DNA of 64,000 nucleotides. Source: Pectobacterium punjabense. Lineage in GTDB: Bacteria; Pseudomonadota; Gammaproteobacteria; Enterobacterales; Enterobacteriaceae. Shown one piece after another: positions 1 to 11,515 of this stretch. The stretch spans positions 372,001-436,000 of the forward strand of contig NZ_CP038498.1 in the NCBI RefSeq assembly GCF_012427845.1, in the 5' to 3' direction. Each line of letters begins with the position of its first letter. The first letter of the stretch is position 1. The position numbers and the translations under genes are program-made. A model generated the notes under the pieces. That model saw only the letters and a list, made by a program, of their open reading frames with translations. It had not been told where the DNA came from and made no database searches.

Positions 1-588
<588 letters not shown>

Positions 589-1002
589 ATGCATCAAGGT
601 CGTTGTTTATGTGGCGGCGTAACGATTTCCACGACGCATTCGGTCAGTGACGTTGCTGCCTGCCATTGTGGAATGTGCCAGACGTGGGGCGGTGGGCCGC
701 TCATGGCAGTTGAATGTACCGATCCGGCGATTGAGATAGAAGGCGAGGAGAACATTACGGTCTGGCAGTCATCGGAATGGGCTGAGCGCGGTTTTTGCCG
801 CATATGTGGAACACATCTGTTCTACCGACTGCGCGGTGGTGATGTCTACCATATTCCGGCAGGTTTTTTTGCTGATGAGACGGATAAAACGCTGATATCG
901 CAGATTTATATTGATAAGAAACCGGGCTATTACTCATTTGTCGAGAAGACGCCAACGCTGACTGAGCAGGATATTATCGCGCTTTATGCAGGTAAAGATT
1001 GA
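589..1002 (+). CDS. GFA-family (glutathione-dependent formaldehyde-activating-like) zinc protein
   Basis: A 137-residue protein of the GFA/CENP-V-like fold. Zinc-ligand cysteines are visible in the usual pattern: CLCGGV at residues 6-11, CHCGMCQ near 27-33, and CRICGTHLF near 72-80. Such proteins are small cytoplasmic Zn proteins; the founding member was linked to formaldehyde-glutathione adduct formation, but most members have no proven substrate. The reading frame is open upstream to a TTG at 541, but the ATG at 589 has a purine-rich GGAGAGGA ribosome site just before it (around 578-585), so it is chosen. It is monocistronic, between budC (divergent) and gltD (convergent). Confidence 0.75.
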   Translation: MHQGRCLCGGVTISTTHSVSDVAACHCGMCQTWGGGPLMAVECTDPAIEIEGEENITVWQSSEWAERGFCRICGTHLFYRLRGGDVYHIPAGFFADETDKTLISQIYIDKKPGYYSFVEKTPTLTEQDIIALYAGKD

Positions 1003-1024
1003 ATACTGAGATTACGTCGGAAAA

Positions 1025-1050
1025 AAGAAAAGGGCAGCTAGCGCTGCCCT
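1025..1050 (-). terminator. Rho-independent terminator of gltBD
   Basis: Perfect 8-bp stem AGGGCAGC/GCTGCCCT (1031-1038 with 1043-1050) and a 4-base loop. The A-rich tract on the + strand before 1031 gives a U tract for minus-strand transcripts leaving gltD. Confidence 0.85.
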
Positions 1051-1069
1051 TAAGAGGAGTGGGTCGTTC

Positions 1070-2497
<1,428 letters not shown>

Positions 2498-5400
2498 TTA
2501 CTGCGCCTGAACCCGCAGCTCGGCTGCGGAACGACTACGGTGACCCAACAATGCCTTCACATCACTTGACTTCGGTTTCACCAGAGCAAACTTCGGTGCC
2601 CAGGTCGGCCAGTTAGCGAGGATCTCTTCTCCGCGGTGTGAACCGGTATTCTGTACATGCTCGGTGATCAGGCCACGAAGATGTTCTTCATGGATAGCCA
2701 GTTCTTCGACATCCAGCACTTCCACCAGTTCCGGGTTAACGCGTTTGCGGAATTCACCGTCTTCATCCAGCACGTAGGCGAATCCACCGGTCATTCCTGC
2801 GCCAAAGTTCACGCCGGTACGACCCAGTACGCAGACGATCCCGCCTGTCATGTATTCACAGCCGTTATCGCCGATGCCTTCTACCACGGTGATACAGCCG
2901 GAGTTACGTACGGCGAAACGCTCACCTGCACGGCCCGCGGCAAACAGCTTACCGCCGGTAGCGCCGTAGAGGCAGGTGTTACCGATGATGCTGGCTTCGT
3001 GGCTGCGGAAGGCAGAACCGACTGGAGGACGCACGGAGATACTGCCGCCCGCCATGCCTTTGCCCACGTAGTCGTTGGCATCACCGGTTAATTTCAGTTC
3101 CACACCGCCGGCGTTCCAGACGCCAAAGCTCTGTCCTGCGGTACCGGAGAAGTGCGCTTTAATTGGATCGCCTGCCAGCCCTTGATCGCCATGTTTCTCG
3201 GCAATTGCACCGGACAGCGTCGCGCCAACAGAACGATCGGTGTTGCGGATATCGAAGTAGAGCGCTTTACCCTGTTTCGCATCGATGTGCGACTGTGCCT
3301 GTGCCAGCAGCTCTTTGTTCAACAAGCCTTTATCGAACGACAGATTGCTTTCAGTGCAGTACAGCGCTTTGCCCGGCTGAGGCTGTGCCGCGTGCAGCAG
3401 CGGTGACAGATCCAGCTTGTTCTGTTTCGCACTGAAACCGTCCAGCTCAACCAGCAAGTCGGTACGACCAATCAGATCCACCAGACGGCTAACGCCCAGT
3501 TCTGCCATCAGCACGCGGGTTTCATGCGCGATGAAGTGGAAGTAGTTGGTTACACGCTCAGGCAGACCGTGGTAGTGATCGCGGCGCAGCTTCTCATCCT
3601 GCGTTGCAACACCGGTTGCACAGTTATTCAGGTGACAGATACGCAGGTATTTACAGCCCAGCGCAACCATTGGTCCGGTGCCGAAGCCGAAGCTTTCTGC
3701 ACCCAGAATTGCCGCTTTGACGATATCCAGACCGGTTTTCAAGCCACCGTCCACCTGAAGGCGGATTTTGTGACGCAGACCGTTGGACACCAGTGCCTGC
3801 TGCGTTTCAACCAGACCGAGTTCCCATGGGCAGCCCGCGTATTTCACGGAGGACAGTGGGCTGGCACCTGTGCCGCCATCGTAGCCAGCGATGGTGATCA
3901 GGTCGGCATAAGCCTTGGCAACGCCCGTGGCGATAGTACCGACGCCCGGTTCGGACACCAGTTTTACCGAAATCATCGCTTTCGGGTTGACCTGCTTCAG
4001 ATCGAAAATCAGCTGCGCCAGATCTTCGATAGAGTAAATATCGTGGTGCGGCGGTGGTGAAATCAGCGTTACACCCGGCACGGAATAGCGTAGACGAGCA
4101 ATGTACGGCGTGACTTTATCACCCGGTAACTGGCCGCCTTCGCCCGGCTTCGCACCTTGTGCCACTTTAATCTGAATCACATCGGCGTTAACCAGATAGG
4201 CTGGCGTCACACCAAAGCGGCCAGAAGCAACCTGCTTGATACGGGACACTTTATTCGTGCCGTAACGCGCGGGATCTTCACCACCCTCACCGGAGTTGGA
4301 GAAACCGCCCAGCCCGTTCATCGCTTCTGCCAGCGATTCATGCGCTTCAGGGCTGAGTGCACCGATGGACATGGCCGCGGTATCGAAACGTTTGAACATT
4401 TCAGAAGCCGGTTCAACGCTGTCGATAGCAATGGCTGCGCCTTCTTGCGGTTTCAGCGCCAGCAGGTCGCGTAACGTCGCCGCTGGGCGCTCGTTAACCA
4501 GTTTGGCGTATTGCTCGTAATCGCTGTATTCACCCGTTTTTACTGCGGTTTGCAGCGTGGTGACGACATCAGGGTTGTAGGCATGATATTCGCCGCCGTG
4601 AACAAACTTCAGCAGACCGCCCTGTTCCAGCGTTTTGCGCTTCAGCCAGGCACGCTTAGACAGGTTCAACAGATCCTGTTCGAAGTCGCTGTAGTTTGCC
4701 CCGCCGATGCGGCTGACGACGCCCAGGAAGCATTGCGTCGACACGTCTTTATGCAGGCCCACAGCTTCAAACAGCTTGGAACAGCGATAAGACGCAATCG
4801 TCGAGATGCCCATTTTGGACATAATCTTGTACAGGCCTTTATTGATGCCGTTACGGTAGTTCAGCATCACGGCACGATAAGGTTTGTCGATGGTGTGGTT
4901 ATCCACCATCCGCGCCAGCGTTTCGTAAGCGAGGTAAGGATAAATAGCCGTCGCACCAAAGCCTAACAGTACGGCAAAGTGGTGCGGGTCGCGTGCACTG
5001 GCAGTTTCCACAATGATGTTGGCATCACAGCGCAGGCTCTTTTCCACCAGACGGCGCTGAACGGCACCGACGGCCATTGGCGCAGGGACTGGCAGGCGAG
5101 ATTCGCTAATGCCACGGTCGGACAGCACCAGCAGCACAGCACCGTCTCTGACTTTGCTTTCTGCTTCGTCACACAGTTTTTCGATGGTCTGTTGCAGCGT
5201 TTGCTGCGACGGATCAAACGTCAGATCCAGCGTGTCGGCGCGATAGTGCAATTCATCCTGCGACGTCAACTGTGTGAAGTCGGAGTAAAGCAGGATCGGC
5301 GATTTAAAGCTCAGACGGTGAGCCTGACCTTCCGCTTCACAGAAGACGTTCATTTCACGACCAATGCTGGTCGCCAGCGACATCACATGTGCTTCGCGTA

Positions 5401-6958
5401 GCGGATCGATCGGCGGGTTGGTGACCTGCGCGAACTGCTGACGGAAGTAGTCATAAATAATGCGTGGACGGCTCGACAGCACGGCGAACGGCGTGTCGTC
5501 ACCCATGGAACCGGTCGCTTCCTGACCATTTTCACCCAGCACGCGGATAACCTGATCCAGCTCTTCGCTGCTGTAGCCGTACTGTTTCTGGTAGGTTTCC
5601 AGCAGCTCGTTGTCGAATTCACGGCTACCGACCTGATCGTCTGGCAACTCTTCAAACGGCACCAGACGCTTAACGTTTTTCTCCATCCACTCTTTATAAG
5701 GATGGCGGCTTTTCAGATCGTTATCGGTTTCGGCAGAGTGCAGAATGCGGCCGCTGCGAGTGTCGATCACCATCAGTTCGCCTGGACCAACGCGTCCTTT
5801 TTCAACTACCTCATCCGGCTGATAATCCCAGATACCCACTTCAGACGCGCAGGTGATCAACTTGTCTTTGGTGATGACATAGCGTGCGGGACGCAGGCCA
5901 TTACGATCCAGGTTACAGGCGGCATAGCGCCCGTCGGACATCACGATACCGGCTGGGCCATCCCACGGTTCCATGTGCATGGAGTTAAAGTCGAAGAATG
6001 AGCGCAGCTCAGGGTCCATGTCCGGGTTGTTCTGCCAGGCTGGTGGAACCAGCAGGCGCATGGCGCGGATGATATCCATCCCGCCGCTCAGGAACAGTTC
6101 TAGCATGTTGTCCAGCGAGCTGGAGTCGGAGCCGGTTTCGTTAACGAACGGCGCGGCATCCTGCAAATCTGGAATCAACGGGGTTTTGAATTTGTAAGCA
6201 CGTGCGCGCGCCCATTGACGGTTACCGGCGATGGTGTTGATCTCACCGTTGTGCGCCAGATAGCGGAATGGCTGCGCCAGCGGCCAGCGCGGCACGGTGT
6301 TGGTTGAGAAGCGCTGGTGGAACAAGCAAATTGCTGATTCCATACGCAGATCGGCCAGATCGAGGTAGAAGCGTGGCAGATCTGCTGGCATGCACAGACC
6401 TTTATAGATCGTCACCAGATTGGAGAAACTACAAACGTAGAACTCTTTGTCTTCGATACGCTTTTCGATACGACGACGCGCCATGAACAGGCGGCGTTCC
6501 ATATCACGTTGACGCCAGCCTGCCGGGGCGTTAACGAAAATTTGCTCAATACGTGGCATGGATGACAGGGCTATTTCACCCAGGACATCCGGGTTGGTCG
6601 GAACTTCACGCCAGCCCAGTACCGACAGCGTTTCGTTCTGCAACTCTTCTTCTACAATCCGACGTGTGGCACGAGCCAGATCTTCGTCTTGATTGAGAAA
6701 CATCATGCCAACGGCGTAGTTTTTGGCTAAACGCCAGCCGTGCTCTTCTGCCACCAGGCGAAAGAAACGATCGGGCTTCTGAAGTAACAAACCGCAGCCG
6801 TCGCCAGTCTTGCCGTCAGCAAGGATTGCGCCACGGTGCTGCATGCGTGCAAGTGCGTGAATAGCGGTACGCACTACTTTATGGCTCGGCTCACCTTCTA
6901 TATGGGCGATTAGTCCGAAACCACAGTTATCTCTCTCTTGGGATGCATCGTACAACAT
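2498..6958 (-). CDS. gltB: Glutamate synthase (NADPH) large subunit precursor
   Basis: Alpha subunit (1486 aa) of NADPH-GOGAT. Domains in order: an N-terminal class II glutamine amidotransferase, a central linker domain, an FMN-binding synthase barrel with the 3Fe-4S motif CKYLRICHLNNC, and a C-terminal beta-helix (GXGMAGG, GATGG repeats). The catalytic cysteine must become the N-terminal residue; here it is Cys12 in MLYDASQERDNCGFG, giving an 11-residue cleaved propeptide. The frame is open upstream to 6994, but the ATG at 6958 is preceded by a strong GGGGAGG ribosome site (complement of 6968-6974), so that start is used. It heads the gltBD operon; a sigma70 promoter lies about 200 bases upstream. 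Confidence 0.97.
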   Translation of the reverse strand: MLYDASQERDNCGFGLIAHIEGEPSHKVVRTAIHALARMQHRGAILADGKTGDGCGLLLQKPDRFFRLVAEEHGWRLAKNYAVGMMFLNQDEDLARATRRIVEEELQNETLSVLGWREVPTNPDVLGEIALSSMPRIEQIFVNAPAGWRQRDMERRLFMARRRIEKRIEDKEFYVCSFSNLVTIYKGLCMPADLPRFYLDLADLRMESAICLFHQRFSTNTVPRWPLAQPFRYLAHNGEINTIAGNRQWARARAYKFKTPLIPDLQDAAPFVNETGSDSSSLDNMLELFLSGGMDIIRAMRLLVPPAWQNNPDMDPELRSFFDFNSMHMEPWDGPAGIVMSDGRYAACNLDRNGLRPARYVITKDKLITCASEVGIWDYQPDEVVEKGRVGPGELMVIDTRSGRILHSAETDNDLKSRHPYKEWMEKNVKRLVPFEELPDDQVGSREFDNELLETYQKQYGYSSEELDQVIRVLGENGQEATGSMGDDTPFAVLSSRPRIIYDYFRQQFAQVTNPPIDPLREAHVMSLATSIGREMNVFCEAEGQAHRLSFKSPILLYSDFTQLTSQDELHYRADTLDLTFDPSQQTLQQTIEKLCDEAESKVRDGAVLLVLSDRGISESRLPVPAPMAVGAVQRRLVEKSLRCDANIIVETASARDPHHFAVLLGFGATAIYPYLAYETLARMVDNHTIDKPYRAVMLNYRNGINKGLYKIMSKMGISTIASYRCSKLFEAVGLHKDVSTQCFLGVVSRIGGANYSDFEQDLLNLSKRAWLKRKTLEQGGLLKFVHGGEYHAYNPDVVTTLQTAVKTGEYSDYEQYAKLVNERPAATLRDLLALKPQEGAAIAIDSVEPASEMFKRFDTAAMSIGALSPEAHESLAEAMNGLGGFSNSGEGGEDPARYGTNKVSRIKQVASGRFGVTPAYLVNADVIQIKVAQGAKPGEGGQLPGDKVTPYIARLRYSVPGVTLISPPPHHDIYSIEDLAQLIFDLKQVNPKAMISVKLVSEPGVGTIATGVAKAYADLITIAGYDGGTGASPLSSVKYAGCPWELGLVETQQALVSNGLRHKIRLQVDGGLKTGLDIVKAAILGAESFGFGTGPMVALGCKYLRICHLNNCATGVATQDEKLRRDHYHGLPERVTNYFHFIAHETRVLMAELGVSRLVDLIGRTDLLVELDGFSAKQNKLDLSPLLHAAQPQPGKALYCTESNLSFDKGLLNKELLAQAQSHIDAKQGKALYFDIRNTDRSVGATLSGAIAEKHGDQGLAGDPIKAHFSGTAGQSFGVWNAGGVELKLTGDANDYVGKGMAGGSISVRPPVGSAFRSHEASIIGNTCLYGATGGKLFAAGRAGERFAVRNSGCITVVEGIGDNGCEYMTGGIVCVLGRTGVNFGAGMTGGFAYVLDEDGEFRKRVNPELVEVLDVEELAIHEEHLRGLITEHVQNTGSHRGEEILANWPTWAPKFALVKPKSSDVKALLGHRSRSAAELRVQAQ

Positions 6959-6974
6959 ATTAGTGAACCTCCCC

Positions 6975-7609
6975 AGGCTCTGTGTGACTCTCACAACCTA
7001 CTGCGAGAAAGCACCGTGGCGTTGAGCGGCTAGTATTACGCTCTCTTCTTCGGCCTCTCGTGACGGTCTCACAAGTGGTAAATGACTTGTTTTTAGAGGG
7101 AGTCTTCATTTACTGCATAAATATGACGAATCATGGACCCGTCAGGAAAGCTTCCAGCGGATTCCCAAATTAGCGAGAAACCCTGTTCAGGTCAAATACC
7201 AGTGCAAAATGTGCTGATAAGCGATAATTTTTAGTTATACGTATGAAACATAATGATTTTTTTAGAAAAACTATCGCGGGAAATGAATATGGGATTTAAT
7301 TGAAGTGTGAGCTGTATCACTATACAAAAGCGTAAGAACCCTTATCCATGCTACGTTATTTCTGCGTTGTAGAATATTCTGCTGTATATGGCTACTTTTA
7401 GATTTAATGAAACTATTTTTAAGTATTGCTTCATCTTTTCATCAGGCATGCCTACGAGATAAGAAAAATTAATTGGCACAGACGTGAGTTTATTTTCACT
7501 AAAAGCGAATAAAAATGCATTTCATTGGCATGTGTGTGATTGATCGCGGTCATCGCGAAGGGGGCAAGAGAAAGGTAGTCTGCTGTTCCTCAAGGGAGCA
7601 GGTTAGAAT
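6975..7609. other. gltB-yhcC intergenic region
   Basis: Roughly 630 A/T-rich bases between divergent genes. Apart from the proposed gltB promoter and long leader, I see no open reading frame with a ribosome site and no strong hairpin. The right part (7500-7600) must hold the yhcC promoter; yhcC itself has a GGAGCAGG ribosome site near 7594-7601. Confidence 0.5.
7167..7195 (-). promoter_or_regulatory. Probable sigma70 promoter of gltBD
   Basis: On the minus strand TTGACC (complement of 7190-7195) is separated by 17 bases from TAATTT (complement of 7167-7172), a good sigma70 match. It implies an untranslated leader of about 200 bases before the gltB start. In E. coli this operon is controlled by Lrp and nitrogen status; no Lrp site was assigned here. 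Confidence 0.55.
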
Positions 7610-8539
7610 ATGCAATTGCAAAAATTAATCAATATGTTTGGCGGAAATCTTCAACGCCGCTATGGCGAGAAGATCCACAAGCTGACACTGCACGGCGGGT
7701 TTAATTGTCCCAACCGTGATGGCACGCTGGGGCGGGGCGGTTGTACGTTCTGTAATGTCGCTTCGTTTGCCGATGAGCAGATGCAACAACGCAGTATTGC
7801 GCAGCAGCTGGAAGCACAGGCGGGAAAGGTGAATCGGGCCAAGCGCTATCTGGCCTATTTTCAGGCTTATACCAGTACTTATGCCGAAGTTCAGGTACTG
7901 GAGAGTATGTATCAGGAAGCGTTGAAGCAGGCTGAGATGGTGGGGCTTTGCGTGGGGACGCGCCCCGACTGTGTGCCAGATGCCGTACTGGATTTATTGT
8001 CCCGCTATCACGACCAGGGTTATGAAGTTTGGCTGGAACTCGGGTTGCAAAGTGCCTGTGACAAAACGCTACACCGTATTAATCGTGGGCATGACTTTGC
8101 CTGCTATCAGGAAACCACCCGCCGCGCGCGTGAGCGCGGCTTGAAGGTGTGTAGTCATCTGATTGTCGGTTTACCGGGAGAAGACGCCCAGTGCTGCCTA
8201 TCGACGCTGGAGCAGGTCGTTGAGACCGGGGTGGAAGGCATTAAGCTTCATCCTCTCCATATCGTAGAAGGCAGCACGATGGCGAAGGCCTGGCGCGTCG
8301 GAAGGCTGCCCGAATTAGCCTTGGATCGCTACGTGGAAACGGCAGGAGAGATGATTCGCCATACGCCGCCTGACGTGATCTATCACCGCATTTCCGCCAG
8401 CGCCAGACGCCCGACCCTGCTGGCCCCGCTCTGGTGTGAAAATCGCTGGACGGGCATGGTAGAGCTGGATCGCTATCTGCAAACACACGGTGTACAGGGT
8501 TCCGCACTGGGCGCACCTTACCGGTACGATGGCGTTTGA
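7610..8539 (+). CDS. yhcC: TIGR01212-type radical SAM protein YhcC
   Basis: Radical SAM enzyme of 309 aa related to the Elp3/MiaB superfamily; the reaction is not established. The 4Fe-4S cluster cysteines are visible as C33, C45 and C48 in NCPNRDG...GGCTFC. Downstream barrel motifs include VGTRPDCVPD near 121-130 and ELGLQSACDKTL near 146-157. Length and divergent placement relative to gltB match E. coli yhcC. The ATG at 7610 has a good ribosome site (AAGGGAGCAGG) just upstream. It is monocistronic and is followed by arcB after about 120 bases. Confidence 0.9.
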   Translation: MQLQKLINMFGGNLQRRYGEKIHKLTLHGGFNCPNRDGTLGRGGCTFCNVASFADEQMQQRSIAQQLEAQAGKVNRAKRYLAYFQAYTSTYAEVQVLESMYQEALKQAEMVGLCVGTRPDCVPDAVLDLLSRYHDQGYEVWLELGLQSACDKTLHRINRGHDFACYQETTRRARERGLKVCSHLIVGLPGEDAQCCLSTLEQVVETGVEGIKLHPLHIVEGSTMAKAWRVGRLPELALDRYVETAGEMIRHTPPDVIYHRISASARRPTLLAPLWCENRWTGMVELDRYLQTHGVQGSALGAPYRYDGV

Positions 8540-8623
8540 TGCGTCAAAAGAGACGGGCAGTAGAAGCCGGTATTTCATGTTGTGAATCTACGAGGCAGCG
8601 CCGTATAAACCGCTATTTTACGT

Positions 8624-8629
8624 TATGAT
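8624..8629 (+). promoter_or_regulatory. Possible arcB -10 element
   Basis: TATGAT hexamer 30 bases upstream of the arcB ATG. The -35 region at the expected distance is poor, so this is tentative. Confidence 0.3.
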
Positions 8630-8658
8630 GCGCGGGTGGGTGTCTAAGGGAAATCGCT

Positions 8659-11028
8659 ATGAAGCAAATTCGTCTGTTGGCTCAGTACTATGTTGATTTA
8701 ATGGTAAAACTGGGGCTTGTCCGTTTTTCACTGCTGCTGGCCTCGGTATTGGTGCTGCTGGCGATGGTGGTGCAAATGGCGGTCACCCTGCTGCTCAGTG
8801 GGGAAGTCGAAAATATCGACGTTGTCCGCTCTATTTTCTTCGGGCTGCTGATTACGCCCTGGGCCGTTTATTTTCTCTCTGTGGTGGTGGAGCAGCTTGA
8901 AGAGTCGCGTCAGCGGCTATCGAAGCTGGTCGCGAAGCTGGAAGAGATGCGCCATCGCGATCTGGAACTGAATGTGCAGCTTCAGGAGAACATCGCACAG
9001 CTCAATCAGGAAATCGCCGATCGTATCAAAGCGGAAGAGGCTCGTGTGCTGGTGATGAGCCGCCTCAAAGAAGAGATGTCCCGCCGTGAACAAGCGCAAA
9101 TTGAGCTGGAGCAGCAGTCTGCGCTGCTGCGTTCGTTCCTCGATGCCTCGCCGGATCTGGTTTACTACCGTAACGAAGATAAAGAATTCTCCGGCTGCAA
9201 CCGCGCGATGGAACTGCTGGTGGGTAAAAGCCAGAAGCAGCTTATTGGCCTGACGCCGCAAGATGTTTACGCCCCCGACATTGCCGAGAAAGTCATGGAG
9301 ACGGACGAGAAAGTGTTCCGCCATAACGTTTCTCTGACCTATGAACAATGGTTGGTTTATCCCGATGGGCGTAAAGCCTGTTTTGAGCTGCGCAAAGTGC
9401 CGTTTTATGACCGGATGGGCAAACGGCACGGGTTAATGGGATTTGGACGCGATATAACGGAGCGTAAGCGTTACCAGGACGCGTTAGAGAACGCCAGTAG
9501 GGAGAAGACCACTTTTATCTCAACTATCAGCCACGAGCTTCGTACGCCGCTTAATGGCATTGTCGGGTTAAGCCGTATCCTGCTGGATACGCAACTTGAC
9601 CCTGAGCAGCAAAAATACCTGAAAACTATCCACGTCAGCGCGATTACGCTGGGCAATATCTTTAACGACGTGATTGAGATGGATAAACAGGAGCGCCGCA
9701 AGGTGCAACTGGATAATCAACCGATCGATTTCACTGGCTTTTTGGTGGATCTGGAAAACCTCGGCGGCCTGCTGGCGGAGCCGAAAGGCCTGAAGCTGAT
9801 TATGGATCAGCACCAGCCTCTGCCGCAGAAAGTGATTACTGACGGCACGCGCCTGCGGCAGATTCTGTGGAATCTGCTCAGTAACGCGGTGAAATTCACG
9901 CCGAAGGGTGAGAACGGCGAAAAGGGCGAAATTGTGGTGCGCGTCTGGCATGAAAAGGGCGATCGCCTGCGCTTCGAGGTTGAAGATTCAGGGATGGGCA
10001 TCCCGGCCGATGAATTGGAAAAAATCTTCGCCATGTATTATCAGGTCAAAGACCAGCACGGCGGGAAACCCGCAACGGGGTCGGGAATTGGTCTGGCGGT
10101 GTCGAAGCGTCTGGCACAGAACATGGGGGGAGATATTCATGTTTCCAGTACGCAAGGTAAGGGCTCCTGCTTTACCCTGACCGTCATTGCGCCGAGCGTT
10201 GATGAGGCGGGAAGCAACCTTGAAGACGATGATGACATGCCGCTACCCGCGCTGCATGTTCTGTTGGTGGAGGATATCGAGCTGAATGTGGTGGTGGCGC
10301 GTTCGGTGCTGGAGAAACTGGGTAATAGCGTGGATGTCGCGATGACCGGGCAAGACGCGCTAGATATGTTCGATCCCGATGAGTTCGATCTGGTATTGCT
10401 TGATATTCAACTGCCGGATATGACCGGGCTCGACGTGGCGCGTCAGCTACGTTCGCGTTATGCCAACCGTAACATGCCGCCGCTGGTGGCGCTGACGGCG
10501 AATGTGCTGAAAGATAAACGCGAATATCTGGATGCGGGTATGGATGACGTGCTCAGCAAACCGCTGTCGGTGCCTGCGCTGACGGCCGTCATCAAACAAT
10601 TTTGGGATAACCACACGGTGTGGACGGAAAACCCCGTAGCTGAGGAAGGTGATGAAATGGAAAAAGCAAAAGAAGACCTGCTGGATATTCCGATGTTGGA
10701 ACAGTATCTGGATTTGGTGGGGCCGAAATTAATTCATCAGAGTCTGGAGATGTTTGAACAGATGATGCCGGGCTATCTGGCGATTCTGGATTCCAACATG
10801 ACGGCGCGCGACCAGAAAGGTATTACGGAAGAAGGACACAAAATTAAAGGGGCGGCGGGTTCCGTTGGGTTACGGCACCTGCAACAGATTGCCCAGCAGA
10901 TTCAGACTTCATCGCTACCGGCATGGTGGGATAACGTGCAGGAATGGGTCGATGAGCTGAAGCATGACTGGCGTCATGACGTTCAGGTACTGCGTGATTG
11001 GGTAGCAAAAGCAGAAAAAGAGTCCTGA
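8659..11028 (+). CDS. arcB: Aerobic respiration control hybrid sensor kinase ArcB
   Basis: Inner-membrane tripartite hybrid histidine kinase (789 aa; E. coli 778) that senses quinone redox state and phosphorylates ArcA. Visible in order: two N-terminal membrane segments (about 22-46 and 56-77), a Leu-rich coiled coil (about 78-150), a PAS domain (about 155-270), the HisKA motif STISHELRTPLNG with phospho-His292, an ATPase domain (NLLSNAVKF, GSGIGLAVS), a receiver domain with phospho-Asp582 in LLDIQLPDM, and a C-terminal HPt domain with His727 in GHKIKGAAGS. The redox-active cysteines known from E. coli, Cys180 and Cys241, are both present, so quinone-dependent silencing should be conserved. 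The small regulator ArcZ is encoded just downstream on the other strand. Confidence 0.97.
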   Translation: MKQIRLLAQYYVDLMVKLGLVRFSLLLASVLVLLAMVVQMAVTLLLSGEVENIDVVRSIFFGLLITPWAVYFLSVVVEQLEESRQRLSKLVAKLEEMRHRDLELNVQLQENIAQLNQEIADRIKAEEARVLVMSRLKEEMSRREQAQIELEQQSALLRSFLDASPDLVYYRNEDKEFSGCNRAMELLVGKSQKQLIGLTPQDVYAPDIAEKVMETDEKVFRHNVSLTYEQWLVYPDGRKACFELRKVPFYDRMGKRHGLMGFGRDITERKRYQDALENASREKTTFISTISHELRTPLNGIVGLSRILLDTQLDPEQQKYLKTIHVSAITLGNIFNDVIEMDKQERRKVQLDNQPIDFTGFLVDLENLGGLLAEPKGLKLIMDQHQPLPQKVITDGTRLRQILWNLLSNAVKFTPKGENGEKGEIVVRVWHEKGDRLRFEVEDSGMGIPADELEKIFAMYYQVKDQHGGKPATGSGIGLAVSKRLAQNMGGDIHVSSTQGKGSCFTLTVIAPSVDEAGSNLEDDDDMPLPALHVLLVEDIELNVVVARSVLEKLGNSVDVAMTGQDALDMFDPDEFDLVLLDIQLPDMTGLDVARQLRSRYANRNMPPLVALTANVLKDKREYLDAGMDDVLSKPLSVPALTAVIKQFWDNHTVWTENPVAEEGDEMEKAKEDLLDIPMLEQYLDLVGPKLIHQSLEMFEQMMPGYLAILDSNMTARDQKGITEEGHKIKGAAGSVGLRHLQQIAQQIQTSSLPAWWDNVQEWVDELKHDWRHDVQVLRDWVAKAEKES

Positions 11029-11190
11029 TTCAGTTTGCTGTGGCCACAAGGATGTGGCGAGTAACGCGGTTAGAAATTTTTTCGTGTCACAGGATATTAT
11101 GCGAAAAATGCAGGGCAACGTTAGATTGAGTGGTGTTTACGATTGAAGAGGGATGGAGAATGCGGGGCTTTGCACGTTTTCATACGGTAG

Positions 11191-11309
11191 AAAAAAATGA
11201 CCCCGACCGAAGCCGGGGTGCGCGAATTATGCGCCAACACCAGGGAAAACATGCACCTGCATTTAGATCTCAGGGTTTGTAAACTCGCAAGTGCGGATAT
11301 TCGTGTCTT
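11191..11309 (-). ncRNA. arcZ: Hfq-dependent small RNA ArcZ
   Basis: The minus strand between arcB and elbB carries an RNA of about 119 nt whose 3' half matches E. coli ArcZ as I remember it: CCCTGGTGTTGGCGCA (the conserved seed region), then TTCGCGCACCCCGG, a GC-rich terminator hairpin (ACCCCG/CGGGGT, 11200-11219) and a run of seven U from 11191. Position and orientation (between arcB and elbB, convergent to arcB) are the same as in E. coli. A promoter about 7 bases upstream of the proposed 5' end fits the known 121-nt size. In E. coli ArcZ activates rpoS, represses motility genes and feeds back on arcB mRNA; those roles are inferred here. The 5' half is not conserved. Confidence 0.88.
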
Positions 11310-11315
11310 TAACGT

Positions 11316-11344
11316 ATCTTAACTACAACAACTTACAACAGTAA
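11316..11344 (-). promoter_or_regulatory. Probable sigma70 promoter of arcZ
   Basis: Minus-strand TTACTG (complement of 11339-11344), 17-base spacer, TAAGAT (complement of 11316-11321). Initiation 6-8 bases downstream gives an RNA ending at the U tract near 11191 of about 119 nt, matching the E. coli ArcZ length. Confidence 0.6.
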
Positions 11345-11515
11345 CTGAAGAACTTACAACAACAAGTAAACCCCAAGTACTGTACATCTTCATCAAGCAA
11401 CAAAATAGCAAATGTGGAAATCTTTGTTACAAGAATCATTAAAATGTGTGATGTAGATTAGTGTTTGTCAATTAAAAAATCAATTAGTTGATGTAATGAA
11501 ATGAAGGAAAAGATG

